NCBI GenBank assembly: GCA_016788295.1 | Contig: JAEUSY010000025.1 | Span: forward strand, 62,001-126,000 | Length of the DNA: 64,000 nt | Reading direction: 5' to 3' | Origin: Flavobacteriales bacterium | GTDB lineage: Bacteria; Bacteroidota; Bacteroidia; Flavobacteriales_F; PHOS-HE28 | Shown here: positions 18,201-27,457 of the stretch, piece by piece | Position numbering within the stretch: position 1 is the stretch's first letter | Layout of the letters: each line of letters begins with the position of its first letter | The notes under the pieces: generated by a model | The model's database searches: none | Told to the model about the DNA's origin: nothing | The model's input: only the letters and a program-made list of their open reading frames with translations | Translations under genes and position numbers: made by a program

Positions 18201-18272
18201 CGGGGTGCTTTGGGCACGAAGAGGTGCGGCAAAGAGCGCGCACAGGAGCAGGAGGAGGGAGTAACGGACCAT
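15216..18272 (-). CDS. Large exported tandem amidohydrolase
   Basis: 1018 residues with a signal peptide (MVRYSLLLLLCALFAAPLRAQ). It contains two amidohydrolase-like halves. The N-terminal half (about 30-460) has PALIEPYSDLG where a metal-binding HxH would be expected. The C-terminal half (about 560-1000) keeps HSH at 632-634, a further His in ITCHSYVQSEIDMLM, a His in the FTHILEGYK segment and GINSDD, then the closing LGTIEPGKDADLVLWSADP strand. It is probably a periplasmic dipeptidase or other cyclic-amide hydrolase. A His/Glu-rich C-terminus (LWHCEDIGEEGEQHEEHDAH) might bind metal. The start at 18272 is 8 bases after a -7 box. Confidence 0.85.
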   Translation of the reverse strand: MVRYSLLLLLCALFAAPLRAQSTPPRGHVSDAAPVLVAFTNATVHVDARTVLTQATLLVRDGEVVAVGTKVKVPAGAQVRDLKGLHIWPALIEPYSDLGLPADKQDQRKAEVKGARHWNGALRADAHAHTLFQPDAKQSAELRAQGFAMVITHRMDGISRGTSAAVVLSDAPAARAVVRPDVAAHFSFRKGSSLDDYPSSQMGAIALWRQAVMDARWYAAQPQHQETDAVLAALATQLQGRIVVEAGDRNEVLRWVRLLDEFKLPGIVKGTGDEYARLESIRSAGLPLLVPVSFPEAYDVEDPYDAQEVSYARLKHWEMAPRNAQILDTARLVFAFTTHGRKDLKDLWKDMRSMVALGLDSSRAIEAFTTDPARLFGLDDRYGALREGMAANFLITSGHLLAERNIIHEIWVDGKRFVLDDPERIDIKGSYELNLAASIWNLEVTGEGAKLEATVRRASEPDSLKVKARIDRQGSVVSLSFAPKDDPKAITRLSGIIHAGGGLWDGQGQRAGGEWFAWSALRRAGKNGARKATADSTRTVVTEAGPVPQPLVGFGWTELPKQGTVIFRYATVWTNTAQGILRNTDVCIHEGRIKAIGQGLDVHALFPGKKKPEVTEVNATGMHLTCGIIDEHSHIAISRGVNEGAMSVSSQVRIGDVVNPDDINIYRDLAGGVTTVQLLHGSANPIGGQSALIKLRWGQTADSMLIRGAAGHIKFALGENVKQSNWGPGTRFPRSRMGVEQQFYEAFIRAREYEAAKQHWTELRPRDRAGKVPPRIDLQLEALAEILRGERNITCHSYVQSEIDMLMHVADSMGFKVNTFTHILEGYKMARKMQQHGVNASTFSDWWAYKFEVYDAIPYNAALLHMHGVNTGINSDDAEMSRRLNQEAAKAVKYGGVAPEEAWKMVTLNPARMLKLDHRLGTIEPGKDADLVLWSADPLSIAARVERTYVDGVCYFDRATDAARRAWVIAERDRIVRAMMAAKADGAPTRRPRSERQHLWHCEDIGEEGEQHEEHDAH

Positions 18273-18280
18273 GGACCGCA

Positions 18281-18288
18281 CGAAAGTA
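18281..18288 (-). promoter_or_regulatory. -7 box for the amidohydrolase pair, 8 bases from ATG
   Basis: TACTTTCG on the minus strand ends 8 bases before the ATG at 18272. Confidence 0.55.
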
Positions 18289-18345
18289 GCGACCACGCCG
18301 CCAGTTCCCGGTGAATTGCCGGGCGACATAAGCACGGCAGGCCGC

Positions 18346-18353
18346 TAACTTCG
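18346..18353 (+). promoter_or_regulatory. -7 box for the membrane protein-cytochrome c-hflX unit
   Basis: TAACTTCG, 30 bases before the ATG at 18384. A TTG at 18316-18318 is rather far upstream (27 bases). Confidence 0.5.
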
Positions 18354-18383
18354 CGCCGCTCCGGTAACCCTATCGATCGTTCC

Positions 18384-18824
18384 ATGAACAGCGACTACTT
18401 CTTTCTCTTTCTCCACAGCCTGTTGCGCTATGGCGTATTGGTGAGCGTACTGCTCGCAGGCCTGATGGCACTGCGCGGCTACCTGATGCAACGCCCCATT
18501 CTCGTTGGCGAACGCATGGTGGCCATCATTGCCATGGTTCTTTGCCATGTGCAGTTGGTCGTGGGGCTCGTGCTCTACCTGATGCGCGTGAAGAGCTACA
18601 CCCCCAATTTTCCCTCCTACACCTTCTGGAAGTTCGAGCACATCGGCACCATGATCATCGGCATCATCCTGGTGACCTTGGGACGTTCGTTGGCCAAGCG
18701 GGCCAAGGAGGAGCGGGCGAAACAATTGCGCGTGGCCGTGTTCTACCTGATCGGGCTGGCACTGATGTTGTGGGCCACCCCTTGGCCCTTCCGCGAGATC
18801 GGACACGGAAGAGGTTGGCTATGA
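18384..18824 (+). CDS. Four-helix membrane protein, cytochrome-b-like
   Basis: 146 residues with four hydrophobic helices (about 8-28, 45-66, 83-103, 117-135). His residues sit near helices 1, 2 and 3 (FLHSLLRYG, LCHVQLVVG, FEHIGTMI), a pattern seen in small haem-binding or quinone-facing membrane proteins of Bacteroidota. Haem binding is inference. It overlaps the next gene, a cytochrome c, by the ATGA tetranucleotide, which supports a redox role. Confidence 0.7.
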   Translation: MNSDYFFLFLHSLLRYGVLVSVLLAGLMALRGYLMQRPILVGERMVAIIAMVLCHVQLVVGLVLYLMRVKSYTPNFPSYTFWKFEHIGTMIIGIILVTLGRSLAKRAKEERAKQLRVAVFYLIGLALMLWATPWPFREIGHGRGWL

Positions 18825-19147
18825 CACGGTTCGCCATCATCCTCTTTACGCCCCTGCTGCTGCTGCTCGCGTGCAGCAACGAGACCACGGCCGATAACAA
18901 CGCACAGCGCAAAGGCAAAGGGCGCGGCGAGCAGCTGTTCAACATGCACTGCACCCTGTGCCATGGCAAGGACGGCAAGCTGGGCCTGAACGGAGCCAAG
19001 GACCTCACCACCTCGGCGCTGAGCAAAGAGCAGATGATCGCGCAGGTGACCAATGGCAAAGGCGCCATGATGGCTTACAAGAACGTGCTCACTGCCGCTG
19101 AGATCGAGGCCGTGGTGGCACACGTGCGCAGCCTCCGCCAGCAGTAA
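18821..19147 (+). CDS. Lipoprotein cytochrome c (single haem)
   Basis: 108 residues. A lipobox at LLLLACSN makes it a lipoprotein. CTLCH covalently binds one haem c, and a Met in the GKGAMMAYK segment near the C-terminus is the likely sixth ligand. Class I cytochrome c fold. It shares its first bases with the stop of the upstream membrane protein (ATGA) and is followed 3 bases later by hflX, so the three are one transcription unit. The electron partner is unknown. Confidence 0.85.
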   Translation: MTRFAIILFTPLLLLLACSNETTADNNAQRKGKGRGEQLFNMHCTLCHGKDGKLGLNGAKDLTTSALSKEQMIAQVTNGKGAMMAYKNVLTAAEIEAVVAHVRSLRQQ

Positions 19148-19150
19148 CCC

Positions 19151-20383
19151 ATGATCGACCCACTGGAACTGAAGGGCAAGGCCGAGAAGGCCGTGCTGAT
19201 CGGCCTGGCAACCGACCAACAGGACGCCGACCGTGTGAAGGAATACCTCGACGAGCTCGAGTTCCTGGCCACCACGGCGGATATCACCACCCTGAAGCGC
19301 TTCACCCAGCGACTGCACAGGCCCGATGGACGCACCTATGTGGGCAGCGGCAAGCTGGCGGAAGTGAAGGCCTGGATGGAAGAGCACGGGGCCGACTGCA
19401 TCATCTTCGACGATGAGCTATCGCCCGCCCAACAGCGCAACCTGGAGAAGGAACTAGGCAAGCCCGTGCTCGACCGGCCGCGTTTGATCCTGGACATCTT
19501 CGCCCGCCGGGCACGCACCGCGCACGCCAAGACACAAGTGGAACTGGCGCAATACGAGTACATGCTACCGCGCCTCACCAAGCTGTGGACCCACTTGGAA
19601 CGCCAGCGCGGTGGAACCGGTACGCGGGGTGGCGCGGGTGAAAAAGAGATCGAGACCGACCGCCGTTTGGTGCGCGACCGCATTGCCCTACTGAAGGATC
19701 AACTGAAGCAGATCGACCGGCAGATGGCCACCCAGCGCAGCAACCGTGGCAAGTTGATCCGCGTGGCGCTGGTGGGTTACACCAACGTGGGCAAAAGCAC
19801 GCTCATGACCCTGCTCAGCAAGAGCGAGGTCTTCGCGGAGAACAAGCTCTTCGCCACGCTGGACACTACGGTGCGCAAGATCGTGCTGGGAAACCTGCCC
19901 TTCCTGGTAAGCGACACGGTTGGCTTCATCCGCAAGTTGCCCACACAGCTCATCGAGAGCTTCAAGAGCACATTGGACGAGACACGCGAGGCCGACCTAC
20001 TGCTGCATGTGGTGGACATAAGTCACCACAACTTCGAGGAGCAGTACGAAACGGTGAAACAAACGCTGAACGAGATCGGCGCCGGCGCCAAGCCGGTGAT
20101 CGTTGTCTTCAACAAGGTGGATGCCTACCGTCCTGCACCGTTCGACCCCGATGACCTGGCCCCGAAACGCGAGGAGCAATTCACCCTGGAAGAGCTGAAG
20201 GAAACGTGGATGGCGCGCATGAACGGCGACGAGTGCATCTTCATCAGCGCATCGCAACGCATCAACCTCGACGGCCTGCGCAAGCTGCTGTACGAACGGG
20301 TGAAGGCCCTGCATGTGGCGCGCTATCCCTACGAGAGCGACCTGCTGTTCAAGGACGAATACCTGGAGGGCGGCGAAGAATGA
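19151..20383 (+). CDS. hflX: GTPase HflX
   Basis: 410 residues. N-terminal HflX domain with DGRTYVGSGKLAEVK and IIFDDELSPAQQRNLEK, a linker region with RGGTGTRGGAGEKEIETDRR, then a GTPase domain with GYTNVGKSTL (G1), DTVGFIRKLP (G3) and NKVD (G4). HflX binds ribosomes and rescues or splits stalled ones, especially under heat stress. Downstream of the cytochrome c gene by 3 bases. Well conserved with no missing motif. Confidence 0.96.
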   Translation: MIDPLELKGKAEKAVLIGLATDQQDADRVKEYLDELEFLATTADITTLKRFTQRLHRPDGRTYVGSGKLAEVKAWMEEHGADCIIFDDELSPAQQRNLEKELGKPVLDRPRLILDIFARRARTAHAKTQVELAQYEYMLPRLTKLWTHLERQRGGTGTRGGAGEKEIETDRRLVRDRIALLKDQLKQIDRQMATQRSNRGKLIRVALVGYTNVGKSTLMTLLSKSEVFAENKLFATLDTTVRKIVLGNLPFLVSDTVGFIRKLPTQLIESFKSTLDETREADLLLHVVDISHHNFEEQYETVKQTLNEIGAGAKPVIVVFNKVDAYRPAPFDPDDLAPKREEQFTLEELKETWMARMNGDECIFISASQRINLDGLRKLLYERVKALHVARYPYESDLLFKDEYLEGGEE

Positions 20384-20444
20384 ACGACAACGCACGGCGG
20401 ACGACATCCCGATCGTTCTCCGAGCAAAGTTGTCCCGGTGAAGC

Positions 20445-22694
20445 ATGGCGAAGAAGAGCGCGAAAAAGAAGAGCGGTAAGCGTGTGCCTTGGCTGAAGGT
20501 GCTTCTGATCGGTGCCGCACTGGCGCTGTTGGCCTTCTTCACACTGATGCAGACCGTGCGCATGGGCGTGTTCGGTGAGCTGCCCAGCGAAGAGGAGCTT
20601 AGCAACATCAGGCACGAAGAGGCCACGCTCGTACTGGCCAGCGACGGCACCATCATCGGCAAGCTCTTCGCGGAGGACCGTACCAACGTGCACTACGAGG
20701 ACCTGCCGAAGCACCTGATCGAGGCGTTGGTGTCCACAGAGGATGCGCGCTTCTTCACCCACCAGGGCGTGGACGGCCGCAGCTACATCCGCGTCTTCTT
20801 CCGAACACTGCTCGGCCGAGACCGCAGCGGTGGCGGCGGCAGCACCATTTCGCAGCAGATCATCAAGAACCTCTACGGGCGCGAGCGGCATGGCCTGCTC
20901 ACCGTGCCCGTCACCAAGATGAAAGAGGCCTTGGTGGCCCAACGACTGGAGCGCCTGCTCACCAAGAACGATGTGCTGGTGCTCTACTTCAACAGCGTGC
21001 CTTTCGGCGAGAACACCTTTGGCATCGAGAGCGCGGCACAGCGCTTCTTCAACAAACCCACCAAGCGCTTGAACGTGCAGGAAGCGGCCGTGCTCGTGGG
21101 CATGCTGAAGGCCAACACCACCTACAACCCACGGCTGCATCCCGACGCTTCCAAAGGACGCCGCGACCAGGTGCTGGAATTGATGCACGATCGCGGACAC
21201 CTCAGCCGGGCCGCCACGGACAGCCTGCGCGCACTGCCCATCGCCCTGCGCTACACCGGAGGCGATGCCCTGGACCTCTACGGCTACTTCAACCAGCAGG
21301 TGGACCAGGAGGCCCAGCGCATTCTGAAGGAGCTGGGTAAAAAGAAGGGCACCACGTACGACCTGCGGAAGGACGGGCTTCGCATCCATACCACCCTGGA
21401 CACCGAGCTCCAGCACGCTGCACACGATGCCGTGCACGAACACCTCGCCACCATGCAGCCCAAGCTGGACCGCGAGCTGCGCAATGCCGGCGCGCGGAAA
21501 GCCTGGGAAAAACGCAAGGCGAAGCGCGGCGGCAAGCGATGGAAAAACGAAGAGAAGCTGGTCCGCGAAGTGTACGATCATGAAGGCCGTCGCCTGGACA
21601 CACTGACCTACCGCGACTCACTGTGGCACTACCATCGCCTGCTGAACGGCGCTGTGCTGATGATGGAACCGGCCAGCGGGGCCGTGCGCGCATGGGTGGG
21701 TGGCAACGACCATCGCTTCCTGCCTTACGACCTGGTCCAAGCACGACGTCAGGTGGCGAGCACCATCAAACCGGTGGTCTATGCGGCGGCATTGGAGCGG
21801 GGCCTTCACCCGTGTACCTACCTGGACAACGAAAAGAAGAGCTACTCCGAGTTCGATGGCTGGACACCCGACAACTTCGACAAGGACACCGTGGGCGGTG
21901 AGGTGGCCATGTGGTACGCATTGGCCAAGAGCATGAACCGCCCCACTGTTGACCTCTACTTCCGCACGGGAACTGATACACTGGGGCAGGTGATGAAAGC
22001 ACTTGGCTTGCCCACCAAGGACGTGGACAAGCCCGCCATGGCCTTGGGTGCCACCGAAGTAAGCCTGCGCGAATTGGTGCCTGCCTATGGGGCCTTCGCC
22101 ATGGGCGGCAAGCGTGTAACACCACAACTGATCACGCGCATTACCGATGCGCAGGGCAAGGAACTTTACAAGGCCCGGGTACCGAAGAGCGTGCAGGCCA
22201 TCAGCGAGAACACTGCGGCCGACCTGATCGCCATGTTGCGTCGCGCAGTGGACCAAGGCACTGGTGCTGCGCTGCGATCACGCTACGGGCTCACCGGTCC
22301 GTACGCTGGCAAGACAGGCACCTCGCAGGACTACAGCGATGCGTGGTTCGTGGCCTGCACCCCTGGGCTGGTCATCGGCACCTGGGTCGGTGCTTTTGAG
22401 CCGAATGTGCATTTCAACAGTGCGCTTGGCACCGGCGGCTCACTGGCACTACCCATTGCCGGGCGCACGCTGAAACAGATCGAGGCGTCGGCCACCTTGC
22501 GCCGGAAATACGTGCGCGACTTCACCTTTCCGATGGAACACGAGACCGACCTGGACTGCGCCACCCGTCGACAACCCAGCGCGCTGGAACGACTTATCGA
22601 GGATGCCTTCGGGCCCAAACGTCCGCGCGACCGCGACACCAGCGAGGCCGATCGGCGCAACATCTTCGACCGGCTGTTCAAGAAGAAGGAGTAG
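20445..22694 (+). CDS. Class A penicillin-binding protein 1A (transglycosylase/transpeptidase)
   Basis: 749 residues. A short Lys-rich cytoplasmic tail (KKSAKKKSGKR) and one membrane helix (about 16-36). The GT51 glycosyltransferase domain has STEDARFFTHQGVD with its catalytic Glu and GGSTISQQIIKNL. The transpeptidase domain has the SxxK at Ser439-Lys442 (STIK), a SMN motif and KTG at 623-625. It polymerises and cross-links peptidoglycan. The C-terminal extension is charged (RPRDRDTSEADRRN). The start is 61 bases after hflX. Its 3' end overlaps the convergent acyltransferase gene by 17 bases. Confidence 0.95.
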   Translation: MAKKSAKKKSGKRVPWLKVLLIGAALALLAFFTLMQTVRMGVFGELPSEEELSNIRHEEATLVLASDGTIIGKLFAEDRTNVHYEDLPKHLIEALVSTEDARFFTHQGVDGRSYIRVFFRTLLGRDRSGGGGSTISQQIIKNLYGRERHGLLTVPVTKMKEALVAQRLERLLTKNDVLVLYFNSVPFGENTFGIESAAQRFFNKPTKRLNVQEAAVLVGMLKANTTYNPRLHPDASKGRRDQVLELMHDRGHLSRAATDSLRALPIALRYTGGDALDLYGYFNQQVDQEAQRILKELGKKKGTTYDLRKDGLRIHTTLDTELQHAAHDAVHEHLATMQPKLDRELRNAGARKAWEKRKAKRGGKRWKNEEKLVREVYDHEGRRLDTLTYRDSLWHYHRLLNGAVLMMEPASGAVRAWVGGNDHRFLPYDLVQARRQVASTIKPVVYAAALERGLHPCTYLDNEKKSYSEFDGWTPDNFDKDTVGGEVAMWYALAKSMNRPTVDLYFRTGTDTLGQVMKALGLPTKDVDKPAMALGATEVSLRELVPAYGAFAMGGKRVTPQLITRITDAQGKELYKARVPKSVQAISENTAADLIAMLRRAVDQGTGAALRSRYGLTGPYAGKTGTSQDYSDAWFVACTPGLVIGTWVGAFEPNVHFNSALGTGGSLALPIAGRTLKQIEASATLRRKYVRDFTFPMEHETDLDCATRRQPSALERLIEDAFGPKRPRDRDTSEADRRNIFDRLFKKKE

Positions 22695-23781
22695 CCCGCA
22701 GCAGCCGCGTGCCCAACCGTTCGCGCAGCGCCATGAAGGGCCGCTCCCAATAGCGGTACACCAGCCAGCTCAGCGCCAGGCAGACCATCCAATAGAGCAC
22801 GTACAACACGATGGTGGCCGGCATCGAACGCCCGTCCATCAGCGGTAGGTACAGATGCCGCACGGGCAGGTGGACCAGGTAGAGCGCGTAGGACACCTTA
22901 CTTAGAAAAACCACCGGACCACCCCAACGCGGTGCTGTTGCCCATTGGCTGAGCAATGGAAGGAAGAGCGCCATGGCCAGTGCCGAAATGGTGAAGTACC
23001 ACGTGCTGGTGAACCAAAGGTGCTGTTCGCCATGCCATGCGGCCGCCACACCGAGCAGCACAGCACCTACGAGGAACACTATTGACCGATGCCTTTGCCA
23101 ACCGGCGTTCGCAGTGGCGTGTACCCAAGACGCCAATACACCGAAGCCGATGCCGTCCAAGCGCGTCACCACCAGCTTGCGGATGTAGAGGTCCATCCCT
23201 TGAAGGGTGACCAACTCCGGCGCGACCACGAGCCGCAAGCACGTGGGCACTGTGATCATCACCAAGGCGGCCACGAGATAGGCGCGTCGCCCGGCCACAC
23301 CACACATCGCCACGCCCACGAGCAGCAGCGGGAACAACAGGTAGAACCACTCCTCGATGGCCAGCGACCATGACTCGAAGAAGAAGAGGTCCACCGGCAC
23401 GTGCAGGTTCTGCAGGAAGACGAAATAGGCCAGCGTGTTGTGGTTCAGCAGGCCCATGGCGAGGCCGAAGTGCACGAGCGCGATGTTGATGAGGAGGAAG
23501 AGGTAGTAGTTGGGCAGGGTGCGCAGCCAGCGGCGTTGCCAGAAATCAAGCAGCCGCCGGTGCCAGGGCACGCCCTCCAGCGCCGTGTAGCGCAACAGGA
23601 TGCCGCCAATGAGATAGCCGCTCAGCACGAAGAAGAGGTCCACGCCATCCACGCGGGAAAGCCCGGGGTCATAGGGGAACCACACGGCCCACAGGTCATC
23701 CGCATGGGACAGGACCACCAGAACGATGGCCACGGCCCGTATGAGGTCGAGGCCGAAGATGCGGTGGTCGGGTGAAGCCAT
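22678..23781 (-). CDS. Acyltransferase 3 family membrane protein (OafA/YrhL-like)
   Basis: 367 residues with about ten membrane helices. GLDLIRAVAIVLVVLSHADD has the membrane His of the family near the start, and DGVDLFFVLSGYLIGG and SWSLAIEEWFYLLFPL are conserved acyltransferase-3 segments. These proteins O-acylate cell-surface sugars such as O-antigen or peptidoglycan. The ATG at 23781 (MASPDHRIFGL) is preferred over an upstream in-frame ATG that lies beyond the promoter box. No glycan operon adjoins it, so the target is unknown. Confidence 0.88.
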   Translation of the reverse strand: MASPDHRIFGLDLIRAVAIVLVVLSHADDLWAVWFPYDPGLSRVDGVDLFFVLSGYLIGGILLRYTALEGVPWHRRLLDFWQRRWLRTLPNYYLFLLINIALVHFGLAMGLLNHNTLAYFVFLQNLHVPVDLFFFESWSLAIEEWFYLLFPLLLVGVAMCGVAGRRAYLVAALVMITVPTCLRLVVAPELVTLQGMDLYIRKLVVTRLDGIGFGVLASWVHATANAGWQRHRSIVFLVGAVLLGVAAAWHGEQHLWFTSTWYFTISALAMALFLPLLSQWATAPRWGGPVVFLSKVSYALYLVHLPVRHLYLPLMDGRSMPATIVLYVLYWMVCLALSWLVYRYWERPFMALRERLGTRLLRATPSS

Positions 23782-23797
23782 CCTGCGCAGGTCCCTG

Positions 23798-23805
23798 CAA
23801 AGTAA
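23798..23805 (-). promoter_or_regulatory. -7-like box for the acyltransferase 3 gene
   Basis: TTACTTTG on the minus strand, 16 bases before the ATG at 23781. Same sequence as the pyrH box. Confidence 0.45.
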
Positions 23806-23866
23806 CCGGTCGTCGGTCTCCCCATGCCGGTCCTTGGGCGAACGCATCAACACAACGCCCTCCAGT

Positions 23867-23874
23867 TAACTTTC
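23867..23874 (+). promoter_or_regulatory. -7 box for the broken surface-protein gene, 6 bases from ATG
   Basis: TAACTTTC ends 6 bases before the ATG at 23881. Confidence 0.5.
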
Positions 23875-23880
23875 CATTCC

Positions 23881-24315
23881 ATGATCCGCATGCGTTGCCC
23901 CCTCGTGTTGGTCGGTCTGCTCTCGCTGGGTGCCACACGTGCCTCCACCTGCGCCACAGTGGCCTCCGGTGCATTCACCGATGTGAACGTGTGGGATTGC
24001 GGCTGTGACCCGATCGCCTGTGACACATTGATCATCGGGCATGCCTTGACCATTGATATGGATATCATACTTAGCCCGACACAGTTGGTCATAGAGACCA
24101 ACGGCGAACTGCTGTCCAGCGCAGATCTGTCGCTGAGCGGCTCAGTGGTCAACAACGGCCACCTTTTCACGTCTTCCAGCATCCTTCTTTCCCAGTCCGC
24201 TGTGCACTTGAGGAACACTGGCCTGATCAGTTGTGCCAGCATGACCCTGTCCTGTGACAGTGCCCTCAACAATGGCAGTCTGGCCGTCCAGAATGAACTA
24301 CTTCTGAATGATTGA
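23881..24315 (+). CDS. 5' fragment of the interrupted surface protein: signal peptide and first repeats
   Basis: 144 residues. The signal peptide (MIRMRCPLVLVGLLSLGATRAS) is followed by a Cys-rich stretch (CATVASG...VWDCGCDPIACD) and then by short repeats with the pattern N-N-G-x-L (VNNGHLF, LNNGSLAV). Ends with LLLND at the TGA. Alone it would be secreted but would lack the T9SS sorting signal, so it would stay periplasmic or be degraded. Confidence 0.6.
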   Translation: MIRMRCPLVLVGLLSLGATRASTCATVASGAFTDVNVWDCGCDPIACDTLIIGHALTIDMDIILSPTQLVIETNGELLSSADLSLSGSVVNNGHLFTSSSILLSQSAVHLRNTGLISCASMTLSCDSALNNGSLAVQNELLLND

Positions 24316-24417
24316 ATATTCGAAAACCGAGGAAGCCTGACCGCTGGCACAACTCAGACGTGGACATTCGCTACCGTAATAAACTCAGGAACGTTCTCAT
24401 CGGACAGCCTACTCTAC

Positions 24418-25164
24418 ATGACCACCCTGTACACCCTTCCAGAAGGAGAACTCAGCGCGGGATTTCTGCTGAGCACCGCACTAGTACTGAATGAAGGCAC
24501 CATGGATGTGGACAACGCGCAACTAATGAACCTGGATAACTTCGGTCAACTTCATTGTAACGGTCTCCTGCAACTGGGTACCGGATCTTTCCTCGGGAAT
24601 GTCATCCTCCGACCTAGTTCGATGACCACCATAGCTGAGCTATTGAATTTCGGGAGCGCCACCTTCCAAACGAACTCACTCACATTGTTGGCCAAACTGG
24701 ATAATCGGGGTGGTTTGAATGGCCATGGCACCATCTGCATTTCAGATTCAAGCATCAACCATGGCACCGTCCTAGGTTCGTTGAGGATCTGCGATGCAAC
24801 ATCGACGGATGGTGCAGGTGGATTCGACATCAATACCGGGACCATCGCGCCGACCGTGACCTATTGTGGGAACAGCAGCTGCGCGTGGACCAGCATGTCC
24901 GATGAAGCATCGGTACCGGCCATACAAATCAATCCCAACCCAACGGTCGACCTCCTGCACATTCAACTCGGCAGCTCCTCCCCGGAGGTGGACCGCATCG
25001 AGGTCAGGGACCTGGATGGACGACTGGTACAGCAGCTAACTGGTCCTTTCGCAGAGCGCATCGTCCTGCACCGGAACGGGCTTGTCGCCGGCACCTACCT
25101 CCTCCGGGTGCTGTGGATGAGCGGGGAGACCATGGCCATTCAACCGGTGATCTTCACGGACTAG
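24418..25164 (+). CDS. 3' fragment of the interrupted surface protein: repeats plus T9SS sorting domain
   Basis: The open frame really begins at 24316; the first ATG after the TGA is at 24418 (248 residues). Repeats such as LNEGTMDV, LDNFGQLH, LLNFGSATF and LDNRGGLNG are consistent with a right-handed beta-helix. Residues after NPNPTVDLLHIQL form a type A T9SS sorting domain (IEVRDLDGRLVQQL, GLVAGTYLLRVL). This fragment has no signal peptide, so if translated alone it could not be exported. Confidence 0.6.
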   Translation: MTTLYTLPEGELSAGFLLSTALVLNEGTMDVDNAQLMNLDNFGQLHCNGLLQLGTGSFLGNVILRPSSMTTIAELLNFGSATFQTNSLTLLAKLDNRGGLNGHGTICISDSSINHGTVLGSLRICDATSTDGAGGFDINTGTIAPTVTYCGNSSCAWTSMSDEASVPAIQINPNPTVDLLHIQLGSSSPEVDRIEVRDLDGRLVQQLTGPFAERIVLHRNGLVAGTYLLRVLWMSGETMAIQPVIFTD

Positions 25165-25169
25165 ACCGC

Positions 25170-27014
<1,845 letters not shown>

Positions 27015-27046
27015 GTGCTGCACCCCGCACCAGCAGGGCGGCCCGG

Positions 27047-27054
27047 CGAAGGTA
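27047..27054 (-). promoter_or_regulatory. -7 box for the ABC transporter
   Basis: TACCTTCG on the minus strand, 32 bases before the ATG at 27014; 43 bp from the rbfA box. Confidence 0.5.
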
Positions 27055-27097
27055 GCGTCATCGGGCCTACCGGGCCGCGTGCCAACCCACCGGGCGC

Positions 27098-27105
27098 TAC
27101 CTTCG
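27098..27105 (+). promoter_or_regulatory. -7 box for rbfA, 7 bases from ATG
   Basis: TACCTTCG ends 7 bases before the rbfA ATG; the start codon is well supported by homology. Confidence 0.6.
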
Positions 27106-27112
27106 CGCTTCC

Positions 27113-27451
27113 ATGGACAGTGTAAGACAGAACAAGGTGAACAGCCTGCTGCAGCGCGAGTTGGCGGTGATCTTCCAACAGGAGGCCCGCACACTGCTGC
27201 CCGGCGGCCTCATTACCGTATCGGCCGTGCGGGTAAGTCCCGACCTCGGCCTTGCGAAGGTGTTCCTCAGCCTTTTCCCGGTGAAGGACAAAAAAGCCGC
27301 CATCGCCCACATCAAGGAGCACTCGCACCGCCTGCGCGGACTGCTGGGCCTGCGCATTGGCAAGCAGATGCGGGTGGTGCCCGAGCTGCTGTTCTACGTG
27401 GACGATTCACTGGACCGCGCTGAAGAGATCGACAAGCTCTTGAAAGGCTGA
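27113..27451 (+). CDS. rbfA: Ribosome-binding factor A
   Basis: 112 residues with the KH-like fold: MDSVRQNKVNSLLQRELAVIFQQ at the N-terminus, ITVSAVRVSPDLGLAKVFLSLFP and the C-terminal VPELLFYVDDSLDRAEEIDKLL. RbfA assists late 16S rRNA maturation of the 30S subunit. The ATG at 27113 starts exactly at the family N-terminus. First gene of a likely unit with the methyltransferase (6-base gap) and the permease. Confidence 0.96.
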   Translation: MDSVRQNKVNSLLQRELAVIFQQEARTLLPGGLITVSAVRVSPDLGLAKVFLSLFPVKDKKAAIAHIKEHSHRLRGLLGLRIGKQMRVVPELLFYVDDSLDRAEEIDKLLKG

Positions 27452-27457
27452 ACCACC

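Larger units (their letters stand above)
23881..25164 (+). pseudogene. T9SS-type surface/adhesin-like protein interrupted by one in-frame TGA
   Basis: The single frame from 23881 to 25164 (428 codons) contains one stop, TGA at 24313-24315. The codons right after it (IFENRGSLTAGTTQTW and onward) continue the same repetitive, Asn/Gly/Ser-rich beta-helix-like pattern with no frameshift until the normal stop. The intact product would have a signal peptide, a repeated N-G-L/N-x-G region and a C-terminal T9SS sorting domain. A nonsense mutation, a sequencing error or natural stop-codon readthrough would all explain this. No SECIS-like evidence was tested. Confidence 0.75.

Noticed and set aside
24313..24315. 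Selenocysteine codon in the surface-protein gene
   Set aside because: The protein family has no selenium role and no selenocysteine machinery or SECIS element was seen; an accidental stop is simpler.
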